DNA of 64,000 nt, taken from positions 186,001-250,000 of the forward strand of contig JAIUPC010000007.1 of assembly GCA_020161655.1 (NCBI GenBank). Reading direction: 5' to 3'. Both the position numbers and the translations under genes were made by a program. Below, piece by piece: positions 9,500-18,980 of this stretch. This DNA comes from Pseudomonadota bacterium (lineage in GTDB: Bacteria; Pseudomonadota; Alphaproteobacteria; Rhodobacterales; Rhodobacteraceae). Position 1 is the first letter of the stretch, and each line of letters starts with the position of its first letter. The notes under the pieces were generated by a model. That model searched no databases. It saw only the letters and a list, made by a program, of their open reading frames with translations, and was not told the origin of the DNA.

Positions 9500-9511
9500 G
9501 GCGGGCAACGG

Positions 9512-9937
9512 TCAGTCGGGAAGCACCGGCCAGCGCCGCCCCAGATCCTCAAGCCCGGCGCGGATCAGGCGGATCAGCACAGTCTCATCCACATCGGAAA
9601 GGCGCTTGAGATAAAGGCAGGCGGCGCCAAGTTTGTGGGGGCCGAGGTCGGCGAGGATGCCCGCGAAATCGGCATAGCCGGGCATGATGTAGACCGTCAG
9701 CGCGCCCTTGCGCGGCGAAAAGCCGGTGGCGAGCGATGTGCCCTCGCGCCCGCTTTCATAGCGGTAGTCGTATCTTCCATAGCCGACCATGCTTGGCCCC
9801 CACATCCGGGGCTGAAAGCCGGTGGCTTCGCGGAAGATGGCGTCAAGCCTGATCCCCTCCGCCCGACGCGCGGGCGGTTCGACCGCGGCCAGAAACTCCG
9901 CCACGGGCAGAGGTGTGGGCATTGTCAGGTTGGCCAT
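9512..9937 (-). CDS. DUF1801 domain protein
   Basis: This 141-residue protein matches the DUF1801 (YdhG-like) fold. It has an N-terminal helix VAEFLAAVEPPARRAEG and the core GPSMVGYGRYDYRYESGREG. KGALTVYIMPGY and LGPHKLGAACLYLKRL follow. The biochemical function of the family is not established. The ATG at 9937 (MANLT) is preferred over an in-frame TTG two codons upstream, although neither has a strong ribosome-binding site. It is convergent with the zincin gene (12 bases apart). Confidence 0.8.
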   Translation of the reverse strand: MANLTMPTPLPVAEFLAAVEPPARRAEGIRLDAIFREATGFQPRMWGPSMVGYGRYDYRYESGREGTSLATGFSPRKGALTVYIMPGYADFAGILADLGPHKLGAACLYLKRLSDVDETVLIRLIRAGLEDLGRRWPVLPD

Positions 9938-9977
9938 GCCCAAGCTTGCACCGGCGCGGGAGTACCGTCCAGAGGGG

Positions 9978-10571
9978 TCAGCCCCTGACCTTCACGGTGA
10001 ACTCCACCAGCCGTTTGGCCTGAAAGGCGACGGCAGCCTTGCCCTTGTCGTCGAAGACGCCGGCAGTGGTCGAGAAGCCATAGGGGTTGCCGCCCGCATC
10101 GAAGATCGACTGGTCGGTGAAGCCCGGCGCCACGATGATCGAGCCCCAATGCATCGCGGTGGTGTACATCGACAGGATCGTCGCCTCCTGCCCGCCGTGG
10201 GCGTTCTGCGCGCTCGTGGTCGCGGTCAAGGTCTTGTTGGCCAGCGCGCCCTTCATCCAGACGCCGCCGAGCGTGTCGATGAAGGCCCGCATCTGGCTCG
10301 CCATGACGCCGAAGCGGGTCGGGGCACTGACGAAATAGCCGTCGGCCCACTCCATGTCATCGGCCGTCGCCTCGGGGATATTCGCCGTCTTGTCGGCCTG
10401 CGCCTTCCAGGCCTCCTGACCCTTCACCACGGCTTCGGGCGCGGTTTCGCGCACCTTCCTCAGCCGCACCTCGGCGCCTGCCGCTTCGGCGGCCTTCGCG
10501 GCAGCTTCGGCGACGGCGTGGTTAGTTCCGTAGGTGGAGTAATAGATGACGGCAATCTTCGGCTTGGCCAT
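9978..10571 (-). CDS. wrbA: NAD(P)H:quinone oxidoreductase, WrbA type
   Basis: WrbA is a tetrameric FMN enzyme that reduces quinones by two electrons with NAD(P)H and protects against oxidative stress. The 197-residue protein shows the flavodoxin-like phosphate loop [18 protein letters not shown] near the N-terminus. The FMN ring-binding stretch [16 protein letters not shown] lies mid-protein. [18 protein letters not shown] and the conserved FDAGGNPYG complete the family pattern. AAGGAG precedes the ATG. It probably forms its own unit or reads into the DUF1801 gene 40 bases downstream. Confidence 0.92.
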   Translation of the reverse strand: MAKPKIAVIYYSTYGTNHAVAEAAAKAAEAAGAEVRLRKVRETAPEAVVKGQEAWKAQADKTANIPEATADDMEWADGYFVSAPTRFGVMASQMRAFIDTLGGVWMKGALANKTLTATTSAQNAHGGQEATILSMYTTAMHWGSIIVAPGFTDQSIFDAGGNPYGFSTTAGVFDDKGKAAVAFQAKRLVEFTVKVRG

Positions 10572-10743
10572 GGGAATCTCCTTGGGGTTACTGCGAAAAG
10601 GCTAACGCAGTTTCCGCCAACGGGGTCCGTGCAAGTTCGAACGGGTGCTGTTCGGAGGCGCACAGGGTCCGGAGCCGCAACCACTCACGACGATCTAAAC
10701 GACACGAAATCAATTCGCTACGCGGCAATGCTGAAGCAAAACC

Positions 10744-12402
10744 TCAACTCTCGTCGCGCCAGCGGTTGACGATCGGATAGCGCCGGTCAAGCCAGAAGGC
10801 CATAGTGGTCAGCCTTGTGCCCGGTGCCGCCTGAAAGCGCTTGTGTTCCGAGATGAAGACGAGGTGTTCCACCTTCTTCACCGTGACCCGGTCGAAGCCT
10901 GCCGCCACGATCTCGACCACCGATTGCTCGCCCTCGATCAGCCGTTCAAGGATCGCGTCCAGCACCTCATAGGGCGGCAAACTGTCCTCGTCCTTCTGGT
11001 TGGCGCGCAGTTCCGCCGACGGCGGCTTGTCGATGACACGGTGCGGGATCACCTCGCCCGCCGGCCCCATCATCCAGTCGCGGTGATTGCGATTGCGCCA
11101 GCGGCAGGTCTCGAACACCCGTGTCTTGTAGAGGTCCTTCAACGGGTTATAGCCCCCGGCCATGTCGCCGTAGATCGTGCAGTAGCCGACCGCGACTTCG
11201 GACTTGTTGCCGGTGGTCAGGACCATGCCGCCGAACTTGTTGGAAATCGCCATCAGGATCAGGCCGCGCAGGCGTGACTGGATGTTTTCCTCGGCGATGC
11301 CGGGCGTGGTTCCGGCGAATAGGCCGCCGAGGGCAGCTTCGACCGCATCGCGCGGGCCTTCGATCGGCACTGTGTCATAGGGACAGCCGAGCGCCTTCGC
11401 CACTGCCGCGGCATCCTCCAGTGAATGAGAGGAGGTATACTCCGACGGCATCATCACGCAGCGGACGTTTTCCGCGCCAATCGCATCCGCCGCGATGGTC
11501 GCCACCAGCGCGGAATCGATCCCGCCGGACAGGCCGAGAAGAACCTTGGTAAAACCGCTCTTGCGCAGGTAGTCGCGCAAGGAGAGCACCATGGCGTGGT
11601 AATCCTGTTCCCAGTCGTCGGGCTGCGGCGCCATCTCTCCGGGCAGGAAGCGCCAGCCTTCGGCGCCATGCTCCATGTCGAGATGGGTAATCGCCTCCAC
11701 CATCGGCGGCAGCTGCATCATCAGCTTGCCACCGGGGTTGAACGCAAAGCTCGCGCCGTCGAAGACCTGATCGTCCTGCGCACCGACCGTGTTGAGGTAG
11801 ATGAGCGGCAGCCCCGTCTCGACCACTCGCGCCACCATGTGCTGCATCCGAAGGTCGATCTTCCGCCGCCGGTAGGGCGAGCCGTTTGGCACGAAGAGAA
11901 TCTCCGCCCCGGTCTCGCCCAACGTTTCGGCGACATCCTCGTGCCAGGCATCCTCGCAGACCGGGGTGCCAAGGCGCAGCGGCCCGATCCGGTAGGGGCC
12001 GGAAATCGGCCCGGCGTCAAAGATGCGCACCTCGTCGAAGACATCCTCATTCGGCAGGTGATGCTTCAGCATCGTCGCCTCGATCCGACCGTTCCTGAGG
12101 ATGAAGTATGCGTTGAAAATCTTGTCGCCTCCGGCCCATGGTCCGCCGATGCCCAAGGCCGGGCCGTCCTTGATCTCCTCCGCCAGCGCCTCGACCGCGC
12201 GCATGGCGTCGTGGTGGAAGGCCGGGCGGCGGACAAGGTCCTGGGTCTGGTAGCCGGTCACGAACATTTCAGGCAGCGCCACCATGTCGGCCCCGGCGGC
12301 GCGCCCTTCTTCCCAGGCGGCGCGGGCCTTGGCGATATTCTCGGCAATCGCGCCCACGGTCGGGTTCAACTGCGCCAAAGTCAGGCGGAATTTGTCGGTC
12401 AT
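10744..12402 (-). CDS. nadE: Glutamine-dependent NAD+ synthetase
   Basis: NadE amidates deamido-NAD to NAD+ in the last step of NAD biosynthesis. The N-terminal nitrilase-type glutaminase domain (about residues 1-260) shows the Glu45-Lys113-Cys149 triad in ALPEMFVTG, MLKHHLPNED and GTPVCEDAWH. The C-terminal synthetase has the ATP-pyrophosphatase loop LGLSGGIDSALV (SGGIDS at 292-297). I chose ATG at 12402 (MTDKFRLTLAQ, 552 residues), which has GGGAG upstream. A longer TTG-initiated reading adds a non-conserved leader. It is divergent from the MORN-repeat gene. Confidence 0.95.
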   Translation of the reverse strand: MTDKFRLTLAQLNPTVGAIAENIAKARAAWEEGRAAGADMVALPEMFVTGYQTQDLVRRPAFHHDAMRAVEALAEEIKDGPALGIGGPWAGGDKIFNAYFILRNGRIEATMLKHHLPNEDVFDEVRIFDAGPISGPYRIGPLRLGTPVCEDAWHEDVAETLGETGAEILFVPNGSPYRRRKIDLRMQHMVARVVETGLPLIYLNTVGAQDDQVFDGASFAFNPGGKLMMQLPPMVEAITHLDMEHGAEGWRFLPGEMAPQPDDWEQDYHAMVLSLRDYLRKSGFTKVLLGLSGGIDSALVATIAADAIGAENVRCVMMPSEYTSSHSLEDAAAVAKALGCPYDTVPIEGPRDAVEAALGGLFAGTTPGIAEENIQSRLRGLILMAISNKFGGMVLTTGNKSEVAVGYCTIYGDMAGGYNPLKDLYKTRVFETCRWRNRNHRDWMMGPAGEVIPHRVIDKPPSAELRANQKDEDSLPPYEVLDAILERLIEGEQSVVEIVAAGFDRVTVKKVEHLVFISEHKRFQAAPGTRLTTMAFWLDRRYPIVNRWRDES

Positions 12403-12496
12403 CGGGGTCTCCCGGCATTGTCTTTGCGCCAGTCTTAGCAGAGATGAGGGGAGGCGAAAGCCCACGCGGGCCGTTGCCGCCAAGACGGCGAGTGTC

Positions 12497-12525
12497 TTGT
12501 CAGCACAGGGCGCGACCTTTAGGTT
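12497..12525 (+). promoter_or_regulatory. Candidate promoter of the MORN-repeat gene
   Basis: TTGTCA (five of six consensus bases) and TAGGTT are separated by 17 bases and lie 55 bases before the chosen start. The -10 match is modest, so this is a prediction only. Confidence 0.3.
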
Positions 12526-12579
12526 TTCGAATGGGTGCGCGGCGCCGGGCTACCGGCCTGCGACGCCAGAGGCGCGAGA

Positions 12580-14058
12580 ATGAAGAAAAGGCGGGCGGGT
12601 ATGGTGCGGTATGGCGGCAAGTCCCTCAGGGCAGTGATCGCGGCAGCGATGATCCTGCCGGCCTTCGGCGCCTATGCGCAGGATGTCGTCACCAAGGAAT
12701 ATGACGACGGCGGCATCTACGAAGGCACCTTCAAGGACGGCAAGCAGCACGGTCAGGGCAAATACACGCTGCCCAACGGCTATGAGTATTCCGGCGACTG
12801 GGTCGAGGGAGAGATCCTCGGCCAGGGCACGGCGCGCTATCCGAACGGCTCGGTCTATGTCGGCGCCTTCGTCAAGGGCAAGCCCGAGGGCAAGGGCAAG
12901 ATCACCTTCGCCGATGGCGGCACCTATGAAGGCGACTGGGTCAATGGCGAGATCGAGGGCCAGGGCGCCGCGAACTATGCGAATGGCGTGGCCTATACCG
13001 GCGGCTTCACCAAGGCCCTGCACAATGGCAAGGGCAAGATGGTCAGCCCCGGCGGCTATACCTACGAAGGCGACTGGGTGATGGGCGTCAAGGAGGGCAA
13101 GGGCAAGATCACCTATCCCGACGGTGCGGTCTACGACGGCGACATGCTCCGCGGTCAGCGCGCCGGGATGGGCAAGCTGACGCTCGCCGACGGGCTCGTC
13201 TATGACGGCGCCTGGGTCGATGGCCAGATGAATGGCAAGGGCAAGCTGACCCAGCCCAACAAGGACGTCTTTGAGGGCGACTTTGCCGGCGGCAAGCGTC
13301 AGGGTCAGGGCAAGGTCACCTATGCCAATGGCGACGTCTACGAAGGCGCCTTCGCCGCCGACAAGCGGCAGGGCAAGGGCATCTTCCGCGGCACCGATGG
13401 CTATGTCTACGAAGGCGACTGGAAAGAGGGCCGGATCGAGGGCAGCGGCAAGGTCACCTATCCCGACAAGTCGGTCTACGAAGGCCAGTTCGCCAAGGAC
13501 CTCGCCAATGGCAAGGGCAAGATCACCTATGCCGATGGCGCCACCTACGAAGGCGACTGGAAAGACGGCGTGATCGAGGGTCAGGGCGTGGCGCGCTATG
13601 CCAACGGGCTTGTCTACGAGGGCAGCTTCAAGGCCGGCAAGAACGACGGCAAGGGCAAGATGACCTACCCCGACGGCTATTCCTATGACGGCGACTGGAA
13701 GGCCGGCAGCCGTGAGGGACAGGGTGTGGCCACCTATGCCGATGGCACCGTCTACACCGGCGGTTTCGTCGCCGGCCAGCGTGAGGGTCAGGGCGAGATC
13801 ACCATGTCGGACGGCTTCAAATACGCCGGCCAGTGGAAGGCGGGGGAAATCGACGGCAAGGGTATCGCCACCTATGCCAATGGCGATGTCTACGAAGGCA
13901 TGTTCGCCGCCGGCAAGCGTCAAGGTGAAGGCATCATGCGCTACGCGACCGGCGAAACCGCCGCCGGCGAATGGACCGAAGGCGCGCTGACGAAGCCCGT
14001 CCCGGAGGCGGCGCCCGATGCCGCCACGCCACCCGCGACCACGACACCGCAGCAGTAG
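12580..14058 (+). CDS. Exported MORN-repeat protein
   Basis: The 492-residue product has a basic start (MKKRRAG), a hydrophobic stretch (about residues 18-35) and a likely signal peptidase site after AYA. The rest is 18 MORN repeats of 23 residues (consensus YEGDWKxGxxxGxGxxTYxDG) plus a degenerate nineteenth and a Pro/Ala/Thr-rich tail. The aromatic after the YxGx core alternates Phe and Trp between neighbours, so the true unit is a 46-residue pair. MORN arrays form extended beta-hairpin rods and serve as scaffolds or lipid contacts; no catalytic domain is present. The start could also be ATG at 12601. Periplasmic or surface location is inferred. Confidence 0.85.
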   Translation: MKKRRAGMVRYGGKSLRAVIAAAMILPAFGAYAQDVVTKEYDDGGIYEGTFKDGKQHGQGKYTLPNGYEYSGDWVEGEILGQGTARYPNGSVYVGAFVKGKPEGKGKITFADGGTYEGDWVNGEIEGQGAANYANGVAYTGGFTKALHNGKGKMVSPGGYTYEGDWVMGVKEGKGKITYPDGAVYDGDMLRGQRAGMGKLTLADGLVYDGAWVDGQMNGKGKLTQPNKDVFEGDFAGGKRQGQGKVTYANGDVYEGAFAADKRQGKGIFRGTDGYVYEGDWKEGRIEGSGKVTYPDKSVYEGQFAKDLANGKGKITYADGATYEGDWKDGVIEGQGVARYANGLVYEGSFKAGKNDGKGKMTYPDGYSYDGDWKAGSREGQGVATYADGTVYTGGFVAGQREGQGEITMSDGFKYAGQWKAGEIDGKGIATYANGDVYEGMFAAGKRQGEGIMRYATGETAAGEWTEGALTKPVPEAAPDAATPPATTTPQQ

Positions 14059-14067
14059 CGCCCCGCC

Positions 14068-14763
14068 TCAGTCGGCGCGGCGCCCGATCAGGCCCTTTTC
14101 GATCATGTGGCCGACGATCCTTGCGCCGTAGGCTTCGTTGCCGTGAACGCCATCGGCGCTGAGATACTCCGGCCCAAGCGGCGCGGCGCCGCCGCCCCAG
14201 GCCTCGCGCGGATCGCAAAAGCGCAGGCCGGTCTGGCGGATCGCGTCCGAAACATGGGCGTAGAAGGCGGCATAATTCGGCGCGGTGTAGAAATGCGGCG
14301 GTGCAACCACCGTCAGCGGCACCAGCCGCGAAAGGCGCCTGAGAAGCCGAAGATGGCCGCCCCGGAAATGCAGGGCGTAGTCATAAACGAGTGCAGAACT
14401 TGCGAAAAGCCGATCTTCTTCGGCATCGAACACCGCAGTTTCGGTTACGTGATTGCGAAAACCGAACGGCGGTACCAGACGGCCAAGGTGAAACCCGACC
14501 GAAGCCAGAACCGGCAGTTCCGGCCGCAGCACGCTGCCGCCGCCAAGACTGTCCTCGACCGCCTTGAGCCGCGCCTGCATCGCAGCACCACGCACCCGCA
14601 GCTCCTGCGACCGGTTCAGCACGATGTGTCCGGCATGCCAAAGATTGCCGGAAAAGCCCAGCACCTCGGCCTTCAGCCCATGCGCGTCACACCCGGCCTT
14701 CAGCGCTGCCGTATGGCTGTCGCCAAGAATGAGAAGATCGGGCAGAGACTTGCGCTTAGCCAC
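14068..14763 (-). CDS. SGNH/GDSL-type hydrolase-like protein
   Basis: The 231-residue product begins VAKRKSLPD and has block I of SGNH esterases, LLILGDSHTA, with nucleophile Ser16. The closing block DGVH (Asp204, His207) lies in SADGVHGNEAYG. This pattern suggests an esterase or acetyl-transfer enzyme, perhaps acting on a glycan. No signal peptide is seen, so a cytosolic site is likely. The GTG start follows GAGGGG and overlaps the GSCFA stop by eight bases (GTGGCTAA), implying translational coupling. It converges on the MORN gene with a nine-base gap. The substrate is unknown. Confidence 0.7.
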   Translation of the reverse strand: MAKRKSLPDLLILGDSHTAALKAGCDAHGLKAEVLGFSGNLWHAGHIVLNRSQELRVRGAAMQARLKAVEDSLGGGSVLRPELPVLASVGFHLGRLVPPFGFRNHVTETAVFDAEEDRLFASSALVYDYALHFRGGHLRLLRRLSRLVPLTVVAPPHFYTAPNYAAFYAHVSDAIRQTGLRFCDPREAWGGGAAPLGPEYLSADGVHGNEAYGARIVGHMIEKGLIGRRAD

Positions 14764-15844
14764 GGTTGAACCCCTCGAGCAAGCTTTCCTCGCAGGCCAG
14801 ATCCTCGGCGGCCATGCGTGCCTCGGCAGCCTCTTCTTTCTGGTCCGGCACATCGGACTCGCGCTGATGTGCCGCCGGGCCAGACCGGTCGAGGCCGGCG
14901 AAGAAATGCTTCATCACCAGCTCGACCCCCGCCGCCTCGACCGAGCGCATGTTGGGCGCGAAGAACCCCGCCCGCGCCGGGGCGCCGGAGATGATCTCAT
15001 AGGACGGGAAATAGTCGACGCCGGGATCGGCTGCCGCGATTTCGCCGGCTACGGCGCGGAGGGCCGACTTGGAATAGGTCGTGGCGACCAGCACATGCTG
15101 GCCAGACGCGGTTGCCGTCAGGGGCACCGGTGACACGGTGAGCAGCACCTTGAGGCCGGGGTTGAGCCGCCGCATCGCCTGAAGCGCCGCGCCCATGTCG
15201 GCGGAAACCTCGGAAACACGGTAGTTGCGAAAGACATGGGCGGCGGCATCGAACGCCCCCGCGACGGTGCCCGGACACATCGGATAGGGCTGGCCCGTCG
15301 CGGCATTCTCCCAGCCTTCGGTCAGACCAAGGGTGAAGACGAAGACATCCGCATCAATGATCGACCGGCGGAAAGCCCGGATCATCGAGCGGCGGCTGAG
15401 GAGCGCCTCGTCGCGGCTCGCAAAGCCATCAGGCTCGATCGCCGGGCGCAGGCTGTCGTAGACCCGCCCGCCCTCATCCCAGAACTCCGCCGCGTCCGCC
15501 GCGAGCTCCCCCGAGGCGAGCCGCACGAGGTAAAGAAGCTGCGCCGCCGTGTAGATATTGGCGGTGCGCGCGGAAAAGACCCCGTAGTTGTACTTGCGGG
15601 CGATCTCCACCGGGCAGCGCCCCGGCGCAGGTTCAGCGTCGATCCAGCCGATCTGGCGGGCGACGAGCGCCCGGCTGATATGCTGGGCAAAGCAGGAACC
15701 GAAGGTGGCAAACCGCGCATCCGACGGCAGCACCCAGCGCGAGGCCCAAAGCCCCTTCATCCCGTAAAGCCCCGCCTCGGCCACCGCACTGCGCCAGTAG
15801 GCCTCGGGCGGCAGATCGGAATAGGGGTTTCTACTTTCCGCCAT
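14756..15844 (-). CDS. GSCFA domain protein
   Basis: The 362-residue protein carries the name-giving motif FGSCFAQHISRAL (GSCFA at residues 49-53). KYNYGVFSARTANIYTA and FVFTLGLTEGWEN follow and are typical of the family. GSCFA domains are related to the SGNH/PC-esterase fold and occur with polysaccharide genes, where O-acyl chemistry is suspected but unproven in most cases. The last 40 residues are acidic, charged and probably disordered. It is the first gene of a two-gene unit with the overlapping SGNH hydrolase gene. Confidence 0.85.
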   Translation of the reverse strand: MAESRNPYSDLPPEAYWRSAVAEAGLYGMKGLWASRWVLPSDARFATFGSCFAQHISRALVARQIGWIDAEPAPGRCPVEIARKYNYGVFSARTANIYTAAQLLYLVRLASGELAADAAEFWDEGGRVYDSLRPAIEPDGFASRDEALLSRRSMIRAFRRSIIDADVFVFTLGLTEGWENAATGQPYPMCPGTVAGAFDAAAHVFRNYRVSEVSADMGAALQAMRRLNPGLKVLLTVSPVPLTATASGQHVLVATTYSKSALRAVAGEIAAADPGVDYFPSYEIISGAPARAGFFAPNMRSVEAAGVELVMKHFFAGLDRSGPAAHQRESDVPDQKEEAAEARMAAEDLACEESLLEGFNRG

Positions 15845-15994
15845 CGGAACTGTCCTGCTTCATGTTGCCGCGATCCTATGGGCCGCGCCCAGCCCGATCC
15901 AGCGCCCCCGGCAAATAATCCCGCGTCGTGGCGGCAATGGGGCAGACCGGCTTCCGTCGGGGAAAAAAGCTCTTCCCCTCGGCCAGAATTTTCC

Positions 15995-16000
15995 TATAGT
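15995..16000 (+). promoter_or_regulatory. Candidate -10 element for the leu leader
   Basis: TATAGT lies eight bases before the leader-peptide ATG. If real, transcription would start within a few bases of that ATG, giving a nearly leaderless mRNA. The -35 region (around CTTCCC, 17 bases upstream) is poor, so confidence is low. Confidence 0.3.
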
Positions 16001-16008
16001 CCGGCGCC

Positions 16009-16095
16009 ATGACACGAAGCCTGCATATCCCTGCAACCCAAGGCGCTGCCCGCGCCCTGCCGCTTCGTGGCCTGCTTCTCCTTAGCCGCCTCTGA
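16009..16095 (+). CDS. leuL: Leucine-rich leader peptide of leuA
   Basis: The small frame encodes 28 residues, MTRSLHIPATQG then AARALPLRGLLLLSRL, ending in TGA. Eight of the 28 residues are leucine, including four in a row just before the stop. Ribosome stalling at these codons under leucine starvation is the classic attenuation signal. The stop sits within the 5' arm of a ten-base-pair hairpin, and leuA starts 74 bases further on. No ribosome-binding site precedes the ATG, so initiation may be leaderless. Confidence 0.8.
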   Translation: MTRSLHIPATQGAARALPLRGLLLLSRL

Positions 16096-16124
16096 GCGTG
16101 CCTTCCGGCGCGACCGCTCAGAGG
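16089..16124 (+). promoter_or_regulatory. Attenuation hairpin downstream of the leu leader peptide
   Basis: Arms CCTCTGAGCG and CGCTCAGAGG pair perfectly over ten bases around a 16-base loop. The 5' arm contains the last Leu codon and the stop of the leader peptide, so a ribosome reaching or stalling before the stop would change its folding. No strong T-tract follows within 45 bases, so the termination step itself is not evident. Confidence 0.65.
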
Positions 16125-16169
16125 TGACACCGCGCCAGACACGCTAGGGACAAAAGTGAGATCAGGACG

Positions 16170-17729
16170 ATGAGCAATAAATCCAGTGAAGACCGTGTGG
16201 TGATTTTCGACACCACCCTGCGCGACGGCGAACAATCGCCCGGCGCGACGATGACCCATGACGAAAAGATGGAAATCGCCGAGATGCTCGACGAGATGGG
16301 CGTCGACATCATCGAGGCGGGGTTCCCCATCGCCTCGGAGGGCGATTTCGAGGCGGTGTCGGACATCGCGCGGAACACCAGGAACGCGGTGATCTGCGGC
16401 CTCGCCCGCGCCCAGTTCAAGGATATCGACCGCTGCTGGGAAGCGGTGCGCCACGCGAAACGCCCGCGCATCCACACCTTCATCGGCACCTCGCCCCTCC
16501 ACCGCGCCATCCCCAATCTCGACATGGACCAGATGGCCGAGCGCATCCATCAGACCGTGACCCACGCCCGCAATCTCTGCGACAACGTGCAATGGTCGCC
16601 GATGGACGCGACGCGGACAGAGCATGACTATCTCTGCCGCGTGGTGGAGATCGCGATCAAGGCGGGTGCCACGACGATCAACATCCCTGACACCGTGGGC
16701 TATACCGCGCCCCGCGAAAGCGCCGACCTGATCCGGATGCTGATCGAACGCGTGCCGGGCGCGGATGAGATCATCTTTGCCACCCACTGCCACAACGACC
16801 TCGGCATGGCGACGGCCAATTCGCTGGCGGCCGTCGAGGCGGGGGCGCGGCAGATCGAATGCACGATCAACGGCCTTGGCGAACGCGCCGGCAACACCGC
16901 GCTGGAAGAGGTGGTGATGGCGCTGAAGGTGCGCCACGACATCATGCCCTACAAGACCGGCATCGACACCACGAAGATCATGAACATCTCGCGCCGGGTT
17001 GCCGCCGTCTCGGGCTTTCCGGTGCAGTTCAACAAGGCCATCGTCGGCAAGAACGCCTTCGCCCATGAAAGCGGCATCCATCAGGACGGGATGCTGAAGA
17101 ACGCCGAGACCTTCGAGATCATGCGCCCCGAGGATGTGGGCCTCGCCGCGACGAACCTCGTCATGGGCAAGCATTCCGGGCGCGCGGCGCTCAGGGCCAA
17201 GCTGAAGGAGCTGGGCTTCGACCTCGCCGACAATCAGCTCAACGATGTCTTCGTGCGGTTCAAGGCCCTCGCCGACCGCAAGAAGGAGGTCTATGACGAC
17301 GACCTCATCGCGCTGATGGCCGACAGTGCCTCGGAAGCCGGCAACCATCTGCAGGTGAAGTTCCTCCGCGTGATCTGCGGCACCGAGGCGCCGCAGTCGG
17401 CCGACCTCATCCTGACCATCGGCGACACCGATCATCAGGTCACGGCAGAGGGCGACGGGCCGGTCGATGCCACCTTCAACGCGATCAAGAAGCTCTTCCC
17501 GCACCAGACGCGGCTGGCACTCTATCAGGTCCATGCTGTGACCGAAGGCACCGACGCGCAGGCCACGGTTTCGGTGCGTCTGGAGGAGGACGGCAAGATC
17601 GTCACCGGCCAGGCCTCGGACACCGACACGGTGGTGGCCAGCGCCAAGGCCTATGTCGGCGCTCTCAACAATCTCATCGTGCGGCGGGCGAAAACCAAGC
17701 CTGCGGATGAGATGAAGTCGGTTTCGTGA
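16170..17729 (+). CDS. leuA: 2-isopropylmalate synthase
   Basis: LeuA condenses acetyl-CoA with 2-ketoisovalerate, the first committed step of leucine synthesis. The 519-residue protein has the DRE-TIM barrel signature [14 protein letters not shown] near the N-terminus. The metal and catalytic segment [17 protein letters not shown] and the [14 protein letters not shown] loop follow. HESGIHQDG and GKHSGR lie in the linker region. The C-terminal 130 residues form the leucine-sensing LeuA dimer domain, so feedback inhibition is expected. It sits behind a leucine leader peptide. Homocitrate or citramalate synthase is less likely given that leader. Confidence 0.95.
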   Translation: MSNKSSEDRVVIFDTTLRDGEQSPGATMTHDEKMEIAEMLDEMGVDIIEAGFPIASEGDFEAVSDIARNTRNAVICGLARAQFKDIDRCWEAVRHAKRPRIHTFIGTSPLHRAIPNLDMDQMAERIHQTVTHARNLCDNVQWSPMDATRTEHDYLCRVVEIAIKAGATTINIPDTVGYTAPRESADLIRMLIERVPGADEIIFATHCHNDLGMATANSLAAVEAGARQIECTINGLGERAGNTALEEVVMALKVRHDIMPYKTGIDTTKIMNISRRVAAVSGFPVQFNKAIVGKNAFAHESGIHQDGMLKNAETFEIMRPEDVGLAATNLVMGKHSGRAALRAKLKELGFDLADNQLNDVFVRFKALADRKKEVYDDDLIALMADSASEAGNHLQVKFLRVICGTEAPQSADLILTIGDTDHQVTAEGDGPVDATFNAIKKLFPHQTRLALYQVHAVTEGTDAQATVSVRLEEDGKIVTGQASDTDTVVASAKAYVGALNNLIVRRAKTKPADEMKSVS

Positions 17730-17857
17730 AAGAAATCGGCTAAGAACGCTGGATAGGACGCCGCGTAATGTTCGATATTGACAAGCAGGCGAAAACCTGC
17801 GTGAGGCAGTAAGCTGCCCCCTTCCGCTGGCTGGCCCCGAAGCCTATAACAAACCCC

Positions 17858-18945
<1,088 letters not shown>

Positions 18946-18980
18946 GCCCTTTGGCCGGCGCCCGTTGAGCGAGGCCGTGC

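Noticed and set aside
12550-13923. 457-codon open frame antisense to the MORN gene
   Set aside because: Its apparent internal repeats mirror the 69-base MORN periodicity on the other strand; there is no independent signal for coding.
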